NCBI GenBank assembly: GCA_025765615.1
Contig: JAIVFJ010000105.1
Location: 1 to 64,000, forward strand
From: Zopfochytrium polystomum
Taxonomy: Eukaryota; Chytridiomycota; Chytridiomycetes; Chytridiales; Chytridiaceae
Direction of reading: 5' to 3'
DNA: 64,000 bases
The notes beneath the pieces are model-generated. The model did not search any database. It was not told the DNA's origin and worked only from the letters and a program-made list of their open reading frames with translations. Below, in pieces: positions 9,927 through 21,996 of the stretch (position 1 is its first letter; each line of letters begins with the position of its first letter). A program made the translations under genes and the position numbers.

Positions 9927-11280
9927 TTGGACTACGTTGAAACGAGGACAGAAGCGGTCTGGCTGTTTCCCTCCATTCCAAATTTGGATCGTCAATCTTG
10001 TTGCTGGTGCCTGAAGACGATCGATCGTTTGTTCGAAGTAGTGGACAGCTTTGGTTCGATTCTGTGATGAATGATTGCTCGTTCAATCACTTGTGTGTGA
10101 GGATGGATCTCTTGATCCCTTGGCTGATTGGGGGGACGCCTCTGTTTATTTGATCGCTTCAGGGTGGAGAACTATCCCTCATTAGGTGTTGAAATTCGGG
10201 CTTGGAGTTTGCAGGAGAAGGCGGGACAAGTCAAGTTTTTTTTCCTTAAACTGATTCTATTTTGTATTGTCCTTTCCACCGAAAATCGAACACAAATAGA
10301 AGAGCAGACACAGATTGTGTGAGGATTTGGCTGCTGCGCAACCTCACCATCACAGATAAGAAATGCTTCAGTTTTGTGATACCTCAAGGCAAATGCAACT
10401 GCCACAGCTGGGCGGGTGAGATGCGATGTGGCAAGGGCTCGGTCTATGGCCACATAGTGGTGGAGAGGCATCCCCCTTTACCGACCACCAAAAACACACA
10501 CCTTGGCACCTATCCCTCACTTCCACAACTGACTCAGGTTGAGGTTACCGACAAGAATGTTGGAATGGGTCACACAGCATGGGTTAATGTGGAACAACTG
10601 TGACATGCTGTGGCACCGGTAACAATCGTGTGAAAGGAGTAGGATGGAATGACCTGCAAGCATTGCTGTGGGTTGAGCTACGTTGTAGGTGGCTGCACAC
10701 TCAAATCGTCGGCCTCACTGGGAGTGCTGGGCCACTGCTTCTTGACCAGGTCGTCCCTCTGCGGGTGAAGTGGAGGCTTCTGAGGCGTGCAAGACTGCGG
10801 CACTGGCGGCAGGAGAGAATGAAGGTGACAAGGCAACCGGGAGAATTTGACAGATCACGTGTTTATTAAGAGAAAGTTCTGTGCAGATTCAATTGTGCAG
10901 ATTTTTGTGTGCAAATCCAAAAAATGCCTTCTGTTCGGTTTTGAACAGTAACCACAATATTTCCTCGCAAGGGCATTTTCCAGCAGGGTGGCACCGTCTG
11001 TCAACGCCAAAAAAATAAAAAATAAAAAAATAAAAAAAATAAGGAAATAAGCAGGGGAAAACACGCTAGTGACCGACCCGGGGCCGCGCGCACACTGTAT
11101 TTGAACGGAATCAACACATGCTCTTCAGAGCGCAGAGCATTTCAATGCACCCCTTTTCTGTGCTTCTTCCGTTGCCTGGCACCAACCTTCCCATGATTTT
11201 GAGCCCTCAATAAATGTACTCCGCGGAACCTTTGCGGGATCTTTTGTTTTTCTCCATCGGAGCAAACTAGGTTTTGAAAG
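9927..11280. other. No gene recognised
   Basis: Mixed sequence with an A-rich run near 11011-11045. The longest open frames (for example 10262-10603) show no domain, signal peptide or exon structure that would support a gene. Confidence 0.4.
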
Positions 11281-11289
11281 TCACACATT

Positions 11290-11880
11290 GTTCATTTAGT
11301 ACGCTCAAAAGCAACTTGCATTGGGTATATCAGCGCCAAAATCATGAAAGATCCCAACTGCTCGCTTAACCTTTTTGGGGAGAGAGTTGGTTAAAGAGGC
11401 AGAAAGGTTGGAGAAATGATGCAGGATATTAAGAGAAAACGCTAGCGTTGAGACTGTGATCTCCGAAACACCACCCGTTCCCGAATGACCATGTCCGAAA
11501 AGCATATGCCAGTTCTGTTCACTTCAGTGACGAAACGATGCATTTCCGGCTCTTCAAACGAGCGAACCTTCCGCCCCGACGCAACGTCCCACCGAGAGCT
11601 ACATAGCCTTTGAAAGTAGCTCCGGTCGCGACGGTGGTCAGAGGGCGGCCCGTTTCAACGTTCCGTACCGTGATGTCCTCTTCACCAATCCAGTGCGCAG
11701 CGATTTTCTCCGCGTCGACGTGGAGGGTGCCCCACCTTTTCTGGGAAGCGCTACGGTTGCGAGGTGGGACAAAGTGCTGCCGTTGAAGCGTATGCTTCAA
11801 GTTAACTTTTGGTTTCTGCCCTGCTGGCCAACCTGTAAGCAACCAGCGGGTGCCGAACAGTGTGGTTGAGGACACCGGCG
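11290..11880 (-). pseudogene. Decayed duplicate of the WD40 gene tail
   Basis: Parallels 11960-12440 on the same strand: a shared ACTCAAAAGCAA...AAAATCATGAAAGATCCC block, then WD40-like sequence. The minus-strand frame gives a HVDAEKIAAHWIGEED stretch and a second truncated blade, aligned to the matching blade of the parent near 12430-12300. Deletions and frame changes destroy it. It is a direct tandem duplication of roughly 660 bp. Confidence 0.6.
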
Positions 11881-11959
11881 CTCAATTCTCGAAGGCGCAC
11901 TTCTATATTATGGGCTGATCGAAAACAGTGCGACCCTGCCGAGCCCTTTATGAGTGAAA

Positions 11960-12405
11960 CGAAATATCTCATTGTCCAATTACTACACTCAAAAGCAAGT
12001 TGCGTAGGGAATATCAGCTCCAAAATCATGAAAGATCCCCACTCGCTTGACCTTTGTTTTGAATAGAGGCAGAAAATTGAGAAATGATGAGGACATGCGA
12101 GGAAGGTTAGTGTAAGGCTTGGACATCCAAACATCAGTCCGTGTTCCCAACTCACCATATCGAAAAAGCTGATGCCTGTTCTATTCACTTCTGCGAAGAA
12201 ATATAGATCCATTTTTGGCTTGTCCAAAGAGCGTATCTTCCGGCCCAACGCAATGTCCCACATTTGGATTTCGTCTTCAAGTCAGATGAGCAGCTGATTC
12301 TCGATCATCTGCACATAGCCACTGAAGTCAGCTCCAGTCATGACGGTGGTGACTCTGATGAGTAGGGCACCCGACTCTATGTCCCACACGGCAACCTCCT
12401 CTCTA
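11960..12405 (-). pseudogene. WD40 blades downstream of a frame break
   Basis: Read on the minus strand after 12406, the sequence continues as WD40 blades (EEVAVWDIESG, then IQMWDIALG) but in a different frame from the upstream exon. An in-frame TGA separates the two blades. A GTGAGT donor follows near 12163. This is either the decayed 3' end of the F-box/WD40 gene or an effect of assembly indels. Confidence 0.55.
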
Positions 12406-13397
12406 TCAATCCAGCATACAGCGACTCTCTTTGTCGACCCGGAGGGTGGCCCACACTAACTGGGTACGGGGATTTGGAGGGGGACTTGGATCGCCGCGCA
12501 CCACCAACCGTTCGCAAGCGCCGGTTGACGCGTTCCACATCCGAACCATGCCGTTGCTTGAAAGCGAAAACAGGCGGTCCCCGTTCGTTTCCCAAAATGC
12601 AGTGCTCCCCTGGTTTCCAAGCGTTCTCTGCCAGACGCGCGACCCAGCGTCCCACACGTTCACTACTCCGTTATCGTAGGCAGCAAAGAAGAGCTTGCCC
12701 ACCCATCCGACGGCTCTTGGATTTGCGCCGTTATTATTAACACTGGACATACTTTGTACCCGCCGGTCGCCAGCTCCCACAACCGCACCTCGCCGTCGCT
12801 CATCCCTGTGGCGATGGTGGTGCGATCAGGGTGGACCGCGACGCAGTTCGAGATGCTGCGGCGGCCGCTATAGAGGTTGCTGATGAGGCTGCCGTCGGTG
12901 CGCAGCAGGACGGTGGATCCCTCGGAGGTGGTGACGGCGAGCCAGCCCGGACGGAGGAACACGCGGATCGTGTCGGAAGGGAGGCTGAACGTCTTTGCCA
13001 CTGGGTCGCCGACTCGCCACCGCCGGTCCAGCGCTGTGCGGTGCTCAAAGAGGTTTTTCCACGGGACGTGCTCGATCGCCACGGCGTCGGGTGCATCTTG
13101 GAGCGCGCCGACTGCGACGCTCTTGTTGTTCCTCGGCGCTCTCCACCGGGCGAGGAACAAGGGCCGCCAGTATTCGTCACGCGAGGCGAGGGTCGACCAC
13201 ATCTTGGAGACGCAGCATAGGCGGGCAAGGGAGCGGTGGTCGGCGATGTAGGCCGGGACAAGGCGGAGGACCTCCGAGGGCAGTCGAGAGAAGGGATCGA
13301 TCTCGGCAGGATCGGAGTGAGCCGCGTTGGGGAGACGCTTATTTGCAAGAGCGGAGTCGTGACCAGGAGGGATCGCGTGGTCGGTAATTGCAGCCAT
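12406..13397 (-). CDS. F-box/WD40-repeat protein, 3' end broken
   Basis: Probably a substrate adaptor of an SCF ubiquitin ligase. Exon 1 (13397-12760) has an F-box at about residues 23-65 (DPFSRLPSEVLRLVPAYIAD, then a LCCVSKMW core), followed by the first blades ending GEVRLWELATGG. A 44-nt intron (12759-12716, GTACAA...CCAAG) keeps the frame. Exon 2 adds blades ending VVNVWDAG and MVRMWNASTG. Near 12430 one base is needed to continue into the next blades, and the frame otherwise stops at 12406. The start at 13397 is chosen because the N-terminus is then compact; an in-frame ATG exists upstream at 13535. F-box identity is sure; completeness is not. Confidence 0.7.
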
Positions 13398-15511
13398 GCT
13401 AGTGCTCTTTGAGTCCGATGATGAAGGAAACCCGATTCGATTGCGGTGGGAGGTTGGTGGATAGCCTCGCGATCGCGCGGCTTGGGTGTGTGTGGTGGAT
13501 GTTGAGTTGAAGGCGGAGAGACAAACGGCAGCCAAAAAAGGAGAAAAAAAAAAAGAAAAAAAAAGTTTGGAATTGGAGGAGCAGGAGGAGGAGGAGGAGT
13601 GGAGGCATTCAGCCTCGAAGTGCAGCCCATAGGCTGCAGGCGCAAAAAAGGGCCTGCAATCAAATACTCTTGGCGGAAGTTGCCTTGCATGCCCGGGATG
13701 GTATTAATTGGGTTCCCAGTAAACAAGGCGGCGGGCCCATGCCCTTTTTGGCCGCAGTGAGGAGGCCGCTGGTCATCGTGGCGCATTGTGGCGCGAGGTA
13801 GGATCAGCACAAAATGAAATTCTCCACTCGCTCTAGCTGTTGTGCCTCCACAGAGACGGTTCTTCCAGCCAACCGTGATCCCTAACCACAGCAACTCATT
13901 TTCTGCTAACTGTAACCTGATTCAGATTTGGGATCAAATCCAATCAAGCCATATTAGAGTTTAGATGTATTTGTTTGCACTCAGTTGAGCCACAGTAGGT
14001 CAATCACATTAGAGGTGATTCAACTCTTAGTTAAATGATACACTGCAGATCCATGCAAAATCTGTCGTTCGAGTGCGTACTGCGCAGCCTGAAGTCAGCG
14101 GTATTTGCGCCAAGGGTTGTGTAGAGTCATTGTGGTTTTCATTTTTCCTGTGCTTACAGCAGAGGTGTCGAAGGCATTGATGCTGCTCTTTCTTCAATTT
14201 TTGGATGATTTGGCTGCTTTGGTAGCGACAAAGTCGCTGCCAAAGCTGGTTTCACGTTTTTTTTTCCTTTTTGTGTGTTCAGTTTATGTTAGTTTATCTC
14301 CACTATTCTTTTTCTTTCATTTTCCCATTTCTCCAAGAAATCTCTTGTGAGAAACAGGTGAGGATTGTCCAAACCCCAAACACCACCCCTCACAAACGTT
14401 CTTTTTCCAATCCAATCCGATCCCTATTCCCGGATGGGGGTTACTTCGGCCGCAACCTCACCACCAACATAGCGGTGGCGAAGCTGCCGCCTTCAACCTC
14501 GTTGCCTTCTGCCGCAATCTCATCACCTACATCACCACTTTCGCCGCTATCGCGGCCATTGGCCGCAATCTCAACAAAACCACCATCAATTGGGCTTTGC
14601 CACCACCTTTTTGTTTGTTCAGCAGACTGGCGGCCTTCAGCTGCTTGCCACTGCCTCCGCGAAAATTGCCAGTGGATCTCTGCTTGTTCAGACAATTTTC
14701 CGCTACCCTTGTGGCCTTTGGCTGCTCGGACTGCTTGACAGTCTCTCTCTATATCAGGATCCAACTTTTCACTCTGCCCTTTCACTTACCCTCCTTCCTT
14801 ATTTGTACCTTTCCTACCCTCCCTTTTCTTCAGGTGTAAGTGGGACTGATTGCCCTTGAGGGCCAACGCTCGTCGCGGAATTGCCATAGGTGGGAGTAGC
14901 TTTGTCACTTGCGGAATCAGTGCAAGGGGAGGCGTTGTCCAGAGACCTGCCTATGGGCTGAAATCCAAGTGTGTGGTATTCTTTGTACGTTTGATTCAAC
15001 TCTTCAAAGCTTGATCTCAAAGGCAGCCTCAGCGAGTCAAAGTAGACAGCTTGGCCAGTGATCTTTGGTGCCCTGCCCAGCTAAGCTGAGTACTGGTTCA
15101 TGTTGTGCCAGCAAAGAGTCTTGAATCTGGTCTACAACATAGCACGAAACCAACTCTTTGTCATCTCACAACAAGATACCAGTCAAATGAATTGAACCCA
15201 ATGAAGCCCTTCTTATAATGAATATTTTGATCAGTGTGCGTTGGCCCAAAAGTCAACTTCAAGTTGAATGAAATCAATTCCAGAAAATTGAGATTTGATT
15301 TGGTTGAGTCAGATCCTAAATTGGTCAGGTAAGGAATTCTCTTATTTGTGGGGACTTTGCTAACTTCAAGCAAAGGAGAGTTTTTGATGGTTGCTCATTT
15401 ATCATCAATTTAAATATTTTAGCTTAGTTGTGATATTGCAGAGCCGTCGTAGCTAACCTGGGAGAGCGTAAGATTGAAGAAGCCACCTGTCTGGGCATCT
15501 TAAGGTAACCC
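13398..15511. other. No gene recognised
   Basis: Upstream of the F-box gene is a purine-rich stretch (about 13541-13600). Beyond it is mixed sequence with T-rich tracts. The open frame at 14271-14738 is Ser/Pro-rich and has no supporting features. Confidence 0.4.
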
Positions 15512-15846
15512 TCTCTTGTGCCTCTTGCTGCAAACCAGTCAGTTCCACCTTAGAAAAGTCGTCGGACCCGCGCTTCAACTACATTTCCAGCTCGCTCGGG
15601 TCGATCGGCGACCCCGTGTCGTGGTACCCCGGGCTTCAACATGCTGGCGGCCTACCACCACCACGAGTTTGCGGAATGGGGCTGCAAGGTGTGGGCCCCC
15701 TGCCCGGGCTACGTCATCACGAACTTAGGCGAGGAGGAGAGCCGCTAGACTGCGATTGCTCACGGTGCTCTGAGCGCCGAGACGAGCGCTGCGAGAGCGT
15801 TATCCAAGGCAAGTTTATCCACAAAGGCGGTGTGTATGCTTGGTGA
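15512..15846 (+). pseudogene. Unidentified coding fragment, frame-broken
   Basis: After a plausible acceptor (CAAACCAG near 15538) one frame reads a Tyr/Trp-rich stretch (NYISSSLGSIGDPVSWYPG, then EFAEWGCKVWAPC). A second overlapping frame (15616-15846) is Cys-rich (LDCDCSRCSERRDERCES). Codon use looks coding-like but no full gene fits. I do not recognise the family. It may be a gene relic. Confidence 0.3.
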
Positions 15847-15955
15847 ATTTACTGCACCTGCGACCTTCTATCTTTTTTTTTCGCTGTTGAAGAGTCGCCA
15901 GATGGGAGAGTATCTACTTGACGCCAAATAAAGAATTGGAGAGCTGATTCTCTCT

Positions 15956-15958
<3 letters not shown>

Positions 15959-16003
<45 letters not shown>
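15959..16003. repeat. 45-base poly(T) run
   Basis: An uninterrupted T tract preceded by a CT dinucleotide stretch. This is a slippage-prone site and a possible assembly weak point. The following 16004-16761 is CT-rich and shows no supported gene. Confidence 0.85.
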
Positions 16004-16761
16004 CTTTCTCACCGCTCGATGGTCTGTGCGTCCACGATGCGCCTCGGAACACCGAAGTACCAAAGTGCTTCCTTTCTCCCTTTCCTTCTTCTCTTTTCGC
16101 TTTCTTGTCGACGCGATTCATCCGTGGCTGCGCGCTCCTCTGTCTCACACCACCCTGGCCACCGATGCCCAACTCCACTCCCGCCCCCGCCTCCGCCTCC
16201 TCCGCCCCCACGGCCAGTCTCGCTTCACGTCTTGCTTAAAAAAATTGGGATCCGTAAGAGCCAGCCGAGGGAGGACGGGACCTCGGGCGATCAGATCATG
16301 CTCGAAGAGAAAAATTGAGCTCCTTAGCGCGAGCAGGAGCGGTCAACCCACCATGCATGCCAAGCGAGCTTAGATTGAGGAAGCGCCGCACGTAATTTCT
16401 CGCCTGGCAGACACCTGGCAGACGGTGCGCCTTTTTTGGCTCAGCCCGCCGCGGATTCGTGCCTGTTGCTGTCCGGGCGGACTCTGCGAGTCGGACTTTG
16501 GGTTCCGACGAGTTCCCGCTGTCTCTCTTGTGCTCTCTATCTCTCTCTCTCTCTCACGCTTCATGTTCCTCAGCCCTTCGACTTCGCCAAATTTATTGGG
16601 CTCAGCCCTCTCGCGTTTGGTTCGCATGCCAAAAACAAGAAATTTTCTCTTTTTTCGGAGGAACCGCAGAGCAGTACTTAAACCCCTCGCAATCGACTAC
16701 TCCTGGATCAATTCAGTCTTCCTCTCAAGAGCTCCGACAACTTTCTCTCACACACACAAGC

Positions 16762-17050
16762 ATGCGCTTCTCCACCCCCACCTTCGCCGTCCTCCTCTTC
16801 ACCCTCCTCGTCGCAACCGCCGCCTTCGTCGCCGGAGCGCCCATCAACCCCTCATCGCTCGAGCGCCGCTGCGGTCGGAAGCAAGGTTCTCGGCGCCGCA
16901 AAGGGATTCGCTGGAAAGGGCCTCGGAGTCGCCAAGAGCTTTGCCGGTAAAGGTCTCGGAGCCGCCAAGGAATTCGGTGGCAAGGAACTGTCAACCGCAA
17001 AGCGATTTGCCGGAAAGGGCCTCGGGGCTGCGAAGAAATTCCTGCGCTGA
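16762..17050 (+). CDS. Small secreted peptide with Lys/Gly/Ala 11-residue repeats, one-base frame break
   Basis: The ATG at 16762 follows a pyrimidine-rich leader and CACACACA. It opens a clear signal peptide (MRFSTPTFAVLLFTLLVAT, then ...FVAGAP) and a short propeptide ending in LERR, a dibasic Kex2-like site. In that frame the ORF then turns to an Arg-rich tail and stops early. In the next frame the sequence from about 16870 to the TGA at 17048-17050 is an ordered tandem array of an 11-residue unit, consensus [A/V/T]AKxFAGKGLG, repeated four times and ending AAKKFLR. A one-base indel near 16865-16872 would join the two. The array is cationic and amphipathic in pattern, like host-defence peptides; function is unknown. 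It could be a pseudogene or a sequencing error. Confidence 0.5.
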
Positions 17051-18345
17051 TCAGGGCCGTGGAGCCGATCAGAGGTGAGTGGTTGATTGAAGGCTGTCGT
17101 TTTGCCACGCTTTTAAGCTGCGCCAGTTTGCGACCAGCATGAGTGCTTACACGTGCTTCCTCCTTTTTCTCCGCACCGCACCCCTTCCCCCCCTTCGCAA
17201 CCTCTGAACGATCCGTTCGACAGCCGTCACGGAGCAGGCTCTCCTTTCGATGGCCACCATGTTGTAAAAAGAAACGAACTTTCGAGGGTCTCGCAACCGT
17301 TCCCACCCTGTGTTTCCCTTCTCTTTCTTTTATTTTTTTGTTTTGAAGCACACGTCGCGTAATAAAGACCCAGAAACCAGAGTTAAAATGACAGCTCCAT
17401 ACCCGGCGTTTTTGGCGCGGGTCGTTTTGCAATTGAGAGTCGTCGAGGCGGAGTCAGTGGCACGGCGGCCGCTGTCAACTTTTTATCGACGGCAGATGGA
17501 TAAGGGCATCCACCAGACAGCGAAGGGAGGCTGGCGCAATAGCAGTTGCCTCCAGGAACTGTCATCCAGCCTTGCTTTTCGTTCTGACTGAGTTGTGGAC
17601 GACATAGAGTGCAACTTGTTTGTCACTACACAGTTCGAGGTTGTGCAGGGCGTTGACTCGTCGTGGGTGACATTCTGACGATGCCGTGTTTCAGGCAGGC
17701 CTTTCGCGTTAGCGTGGTTTCATGTAATATCAGCGACATTTTTTAATCCTAGACCCGCGCGGCAGCACCCCCGCTGTAGCGGAAAACACGCAAATTGTGC
17801 GTGAGACTCGTCATAGAAATGAAAACGAGTTGGCTTTGGCTTGCGCCAGCTGGCCAGCGCTGAAGCGTGACATGAAAGGAAGTTCTGATATCTGCCCACT
17901 CAAGAAAGCGCAAGTCCGAGCAAGCGGGAGGAGAGGGGGGTAGAAGGCAGCAGCAGAGGTGAGTTGCGGTGATGGGGACGGCGATGGCTATGGGAAACAG
18001 TCTAAGGCAAGGGACGTGAAGGCCCCCAACAAGGAGCCCAGTTCGTGAAATAAAGTATTTCCAAGGACGGGGCGTAAGGGTTATTTCGAAGAGGATGAGA
18101 TCTTTGCCGTTGTAACGTGATGCTAATTTCTATCACATAATGCTGGGAACGAACGTAATTCTCGGTCTTCAGCTTTCGCATCGAGTGCGTGGATAATGAG
18201 ACTGTCGGAGCCACCGTATGCTCTCCACTTTGCAAAGTCTGCGACCTCTTAACTTTATTCTCCAAGGAACAGTGCAGCTTGGAGAATAATAAGCACAATG
18301 TAATTTTCTCAACACCCTGTCTAAACGCGGCCCTACCCTGCCTAC
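17051..18345. other. No gene recognised
   Basis: Sequence between the peptide gene and the His-rich cluster. A GTGAGT at about 17074 could be a 3'-UTR donor of the peptide gene. The remaining open frames overlap on both strands without domains. Confidence 0.35.
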
Positions 18346-18750
18346 CTACACCAGCACTGACACCCAGAGCCCGACGACGGTACTCGCAATAGCGGCAAGC
18401 CCCGCAGTCCAAGGTGCCGCCCGCGGCGTCCGCGGTGCCCCGCTCTCCTTTTCGACACCACGCTCGACGTACGCGGCCAGCGCCTTCCGGTACGGTGCCT
18501 CGTCGTCCTTGTTGCCGTCGTCGCCGGACTTCTTTTCCTTCTTGTCCCCGCTGTAGCCGTCGTCTACCTCCTCCTCCTCCTCCTCCGGCTGTTGGTGTCG
18601 GTGGCCGTGGCGGTGTGAGCGGTGGTGGCGATGGCGATGGCGATGGTGGTGGTGGTGGTGGCGGTGGCGATGGTGCTCGTGTTCCTCCCCGTCGTCGTGG
18701 CTGTTCTCGTCCGTGGCGGTCGTCATCCCGTTCTCGGCGCTCGTCGACAC
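18346..18750 (-). CDS. His-rich, acidic protein or last exon, hydrophobic C-terminus
   Basis: An open frame of 134 codons. It starts acidic, then has a dense His/Arg block (about residues 24-54), a run of Glu, a Lys/Asp-rich stretch, and a hydrophobic end (GLAAIASTVVGLWVSVLV). That end could be a GPI-attachment signal or membrane anchor. There is no signal peptide at this ATG, so it may be the last exon of a longer gene lying upstream on the minus strand. His and acidic blocks suggest metal-ion binding at the cell surface (inference). Confidence 0.4.
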   Translation of the reverse strand: MSTSAENGMTTATDENSHDDGEEHEHHRHRHHHHHHRHRHRHHRSHRHGHRHQQPEEEEEEVDDGYSGDKKEKKSGDDGNKDDEAPYRKALAAYVERGVEKESGAPRTPRAAPWTAGLAAIASTVVGLWVSVLV

Positions 18751-18999
18751 TGTCTCCAGCCCCTGTCGTCGTCCACGCCAAAGATGATAACGTCGTCGTC
18801 GTCTGAGTCCCTCGCGCTCGTCGTCCTGCTCGCCGCCTCCATCGTCTTCATTCTCCTCACGATGACGATGATGACGGTGACGATGACGGTGAACGTCTTC
18901 AGATACCTCTCGGTCTCCGTCCTCCTCGCCACCGTCGGCGGCACCGTCGTCCCGTCCTTACCACCATCCCCGTCCGCTCACGACACTTCCACCTCGCTC

Positions 19000-20228
19000 T
19001 CACCACCCCCTCCTTGCCTTACTCTCGCCACCCTCCCCTCCGTCCTCGACCTCGCCGCCCTCATCCCCATCACCCTTCTTTTTGTCCTCGTCCTTACTCC
19101 CGTCCTCGCCAGCCCCCGCTTCCTCGGCTTTCTCACCGTCCCCAGCTTTACCGCCTTCTTCCTCCTTACCCGCCTCTGCACCACCGTCTACACTCTTACT
19201 TCCCTCCCCCCCCGCACCCTCATCCCCACCCGCCCCTCCTCCCCCGTCCCTCCTTCGCCGCCTCTCCACCACCGCCGTCCCCACCACCGTTCTCCGCACC
19301 TCCACCCGTCCCTCCCTCCCCTTCCTCCTTCGCTGCTTCTCCACCGCCGCCGTCCGCACCCCCCTCCCCACCCGTCCCTCCTCCGCCCCCCTCCTTAGCC
19401 GCCTCTCCGCCACCGCCGCCCGCATCACCATTCTTCACACCCTCGTCGGACCCCTCCCCCTTCCTCCGTAGCCACCTCCCCACCCCCGCCGTCCGCACCG
19501 CCACCCTCCGCATCCTCCCCGTCCGCGCTGCCCCACACAAACACGATCGCGTCGGCTCCTTCCCCGTCGTAGACCTCGTCCGCGACGGCGGCCGCGACCG
19601 CCGAGGGTCCGCCAGCCGAGAAAGGCGAGCTCGACGGCTTCCTCGGTGTCCGTGGAGCGCCGTCGCTGCTGCTGCTGGGTGCCTCGATTGGTAGGGTGGG
19701 GAAGAGGGGGATGCGAGGAAGGGTTCGTGTTCTTGCGTTTTATTTTTGATTCCGGAGAGGGGAAATGGTTGGGATTGGATGGATGAGTTGTTGGCAGTGG
19801 GAGCGGAGAGACGGTCCCAACAAACCTGAAAAGGCGCTGCGGTGCCTGTGGGCGCCCCTGCGCAGGATGCGTCGGGCGTCGCGGCGATTGTTGTGTTGCC
19901 GCTCGAACGATCCTGGCGAACCAAACAAAGGGGTAGGGAAGTTAGGCAGCAAGCACCGCGGGGAGAGTGAGCATATAACGGCGGAGAGACTTTCAAACGC
20001 TCCCAGCCCCCGTCCAATTCCCACTCCCCTTCCCCCCACTTCCAATTCAATACCTACCCACGATCGAACCTCGGTCGGTCCCGCCGGTGGATATCGTGCA
20101 ATGTGGATGGCAGAGGAGGCGGCGACTGCCGCTGCAACGATCCCAGCGTCGCAGGGTGGCGCCGTCGCCGCTGTGGCCAGGGCGGCTGCTGCGGCGGCGG
20201 CGGCGGTGAGGAGGCCGAAGCCGCGCAT
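19000..20228 (-). CDS. Secreted low-complexity Gly/Glu/Ala-rich protein, model uncertain
   Basis: The ATG at 20228 follows CT and CA microsatellites and opens a signal peptide (MRGFGLLTAAAAAAAALAT...). A donor GTAGGT follows about 55 codons later. Further likely exons on the minus strand read a Thr/Ala/Ser stretch ending in CAG before GTTTGTTGG (about 19835). A later acidic segment contains EVYDGEGADAIVFVW. Then come tandem GGGGEAAKEGG-like units (19220-19430) and, one frame over, a Lys/Glu/Gly-rich tail to 19000. Frames change inside G-runs, so exon limits and the stop are not settled. A disordered secreted or wall protein is the best guess. Confidence 0.35.
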
Positions 20229-20517
20229 CGAGGAGAGAGAGAGAGAGTGGGTGTGTGTGTGTTCTTCTTTTTTTTCCTGCTGCTGCTGGGCTTGGCGTGA
20301 TGTTGGGTGGAGGAGAGAGTGGAGCGAGGAGGCAAGACTCGAGGGGGTTGCGAGTGGCGGCAAACCGGTGGTGGTGTCTGTGCCACTAATGTGTCTTTGC
20401 TTCGACTCGCGGGCACAACGACGCACTTCAAGCAGTGGACAGGTGTGCAACGTTGGGTGAGGGTGCTACTGGTATTACACCATGTCTGCCACGCCCTTAT
20501 CAAACTTCAGCGCTTTA

Positions 20518-21356
20518 TTAACTTTGCTGCGCGTGCGCGCGCGCGCGTTGGCAACCCCTTCCCAGCGACACACCCGGCCCCCCGGCGACGCTCACTTCCA
20601 GTCCCCAACCCACCGCGATCCGCCTCACAAACTCGACGAAATCCGCCCCGGCCTGCGTCCACTCCAGCCGCCGCCGCCGCCGCCCACCCGTCCACCGCAT
20701 CCCCCGCATCGACCGCATCGCCGCCGTCCCCGCGCGCGGAATAGACAATCTCGTCGGAGACGACACCGACTTCGTCCCACGCGGTGTCGACGCGGTCGTC
20801 GGCGTTCCGCGGACGGGGACGAACTGGACCTCGTCGACGGTGGCCGTCAGCGACGACGACGACGACGACGAGTCACCGACGCTGCCAACGGTGTCGGTGT
20901 CGATGGCGGAGGCGTACGGCCGGCGGCGCTGCGGGTTTGAGGGTGGTAAATGGCGGTTAGTGGGTGTCGTCTGCGCAGCTCGCGAGTCCTGAAAACAGGA
21001 GAAATGAAGAAGAACAAGAAGAAGAAATAAGCCCCACAACGTACCAGTGCGCCCGCGATGCCCGTTCCTCCGCCGGGAGCTGCGGCTCCGACGACCAGAG
21101 CGGCGACCTATCCAAACACCTGTAGGTTTAGAACAAAAGGTTGTCGGAAAATAAAAAGATGAAGAAGCCGACCGTGGTGACGTCTGTGCAGGCCATGCTG
21201 ATAGGTGGCATCCTCGCCGTCGCCGTCGCCGAGAACGGACAGGTCGCGGGGTCGCGGCGAGAGCGCGGTGGTGGTGGCGGCGGCGTGGAATGCGACAAGG
21301 AGGAGGAGGAGGGTGACGAGGAGGGGCAGTGGTTCGAGGGAGAGTGAGGCTCGCAT
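20518..21356 (-). CDS. Small secreted protein, exon structure uncertain
   Basis: The ATG at 21356 opens a strong signal peptide (MRASLSLEPLPLLVTLLLLL, then AFHAAA) followed by a Pro/Arg and Asp/Gly-rich piece. A hydrophobic Gly/Ala segment (VAALVVGAAAPGGGTGIAG) lies between a TAG acceptor near 21102 and a GTACGT donor near 21043. An acceptor TTTTCAG near 20994 leads to a Ser-rich exon (Ser run about 20860). I cannot join all exons in one frame with confidence. It shares layout with its neighbours (signal peptide, low complexity, minus strand). Confidence 0.35.
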
Positions 21357-21996
21357 TGGTGTGTGTTGTGATTGATTGTCGGTCCTTTCAACTATGGTGT
21401 GTGGTGTGTCTCTTTTTCTTATGCCCACGCGTACCCCAACACGCGGTGGCGGGCGACGTGCGCCACCATGACTGAACCAGCTGGTTGATTGGTAAATGCT
21501 TAATATTTTGTTTTCGCTGTGGCGCGACCGTGTGAGTGTTCGTGTCTGTGTCTGTGAAACCTGCGTGTGTCTTCTTGCTCTACCCCACCGAGAATCCGTC
21601 GTGTGTTCGTCGGTGAGCATTACCTCGGCTCTGCTTCGCTTCCACAAGTGAATGAATGAAGAACAGGGTAGCAATGGGAAGGCACCAGAGGAGGAGGAGG
21701 ATGCTCACCGCACATTGCTATCAGTAGCGGTGGTGCTTGTCTGATATCACCTCACGAAGAGTGTTTTTTAAACGTGAATAATGCGTCCGCCCGGCCCCGT
21801 ACAAGACCGGGCATTAGCACACTCGCTGCTCCATTTGTTCAACTCGAAACTCATTAGGGTCACAAAGCGTTACAGAACACAAAAAAAAAGTATAGGATAT
21901 ATTATCCGAATAATGCAAGAAGAAACCAAAAACGCGCCAACAACCAGGTACACCTAGCACCCTCTCCCTGCACTTTCTCTCTGCGCTATCCCCCCC

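Noticed and set aside
19014..19694. Pro/Ser-rich plus-strand frames
   Set aside because: Complement of Gly/Glu-rich DNA on the minus strand, with no start context or domain.
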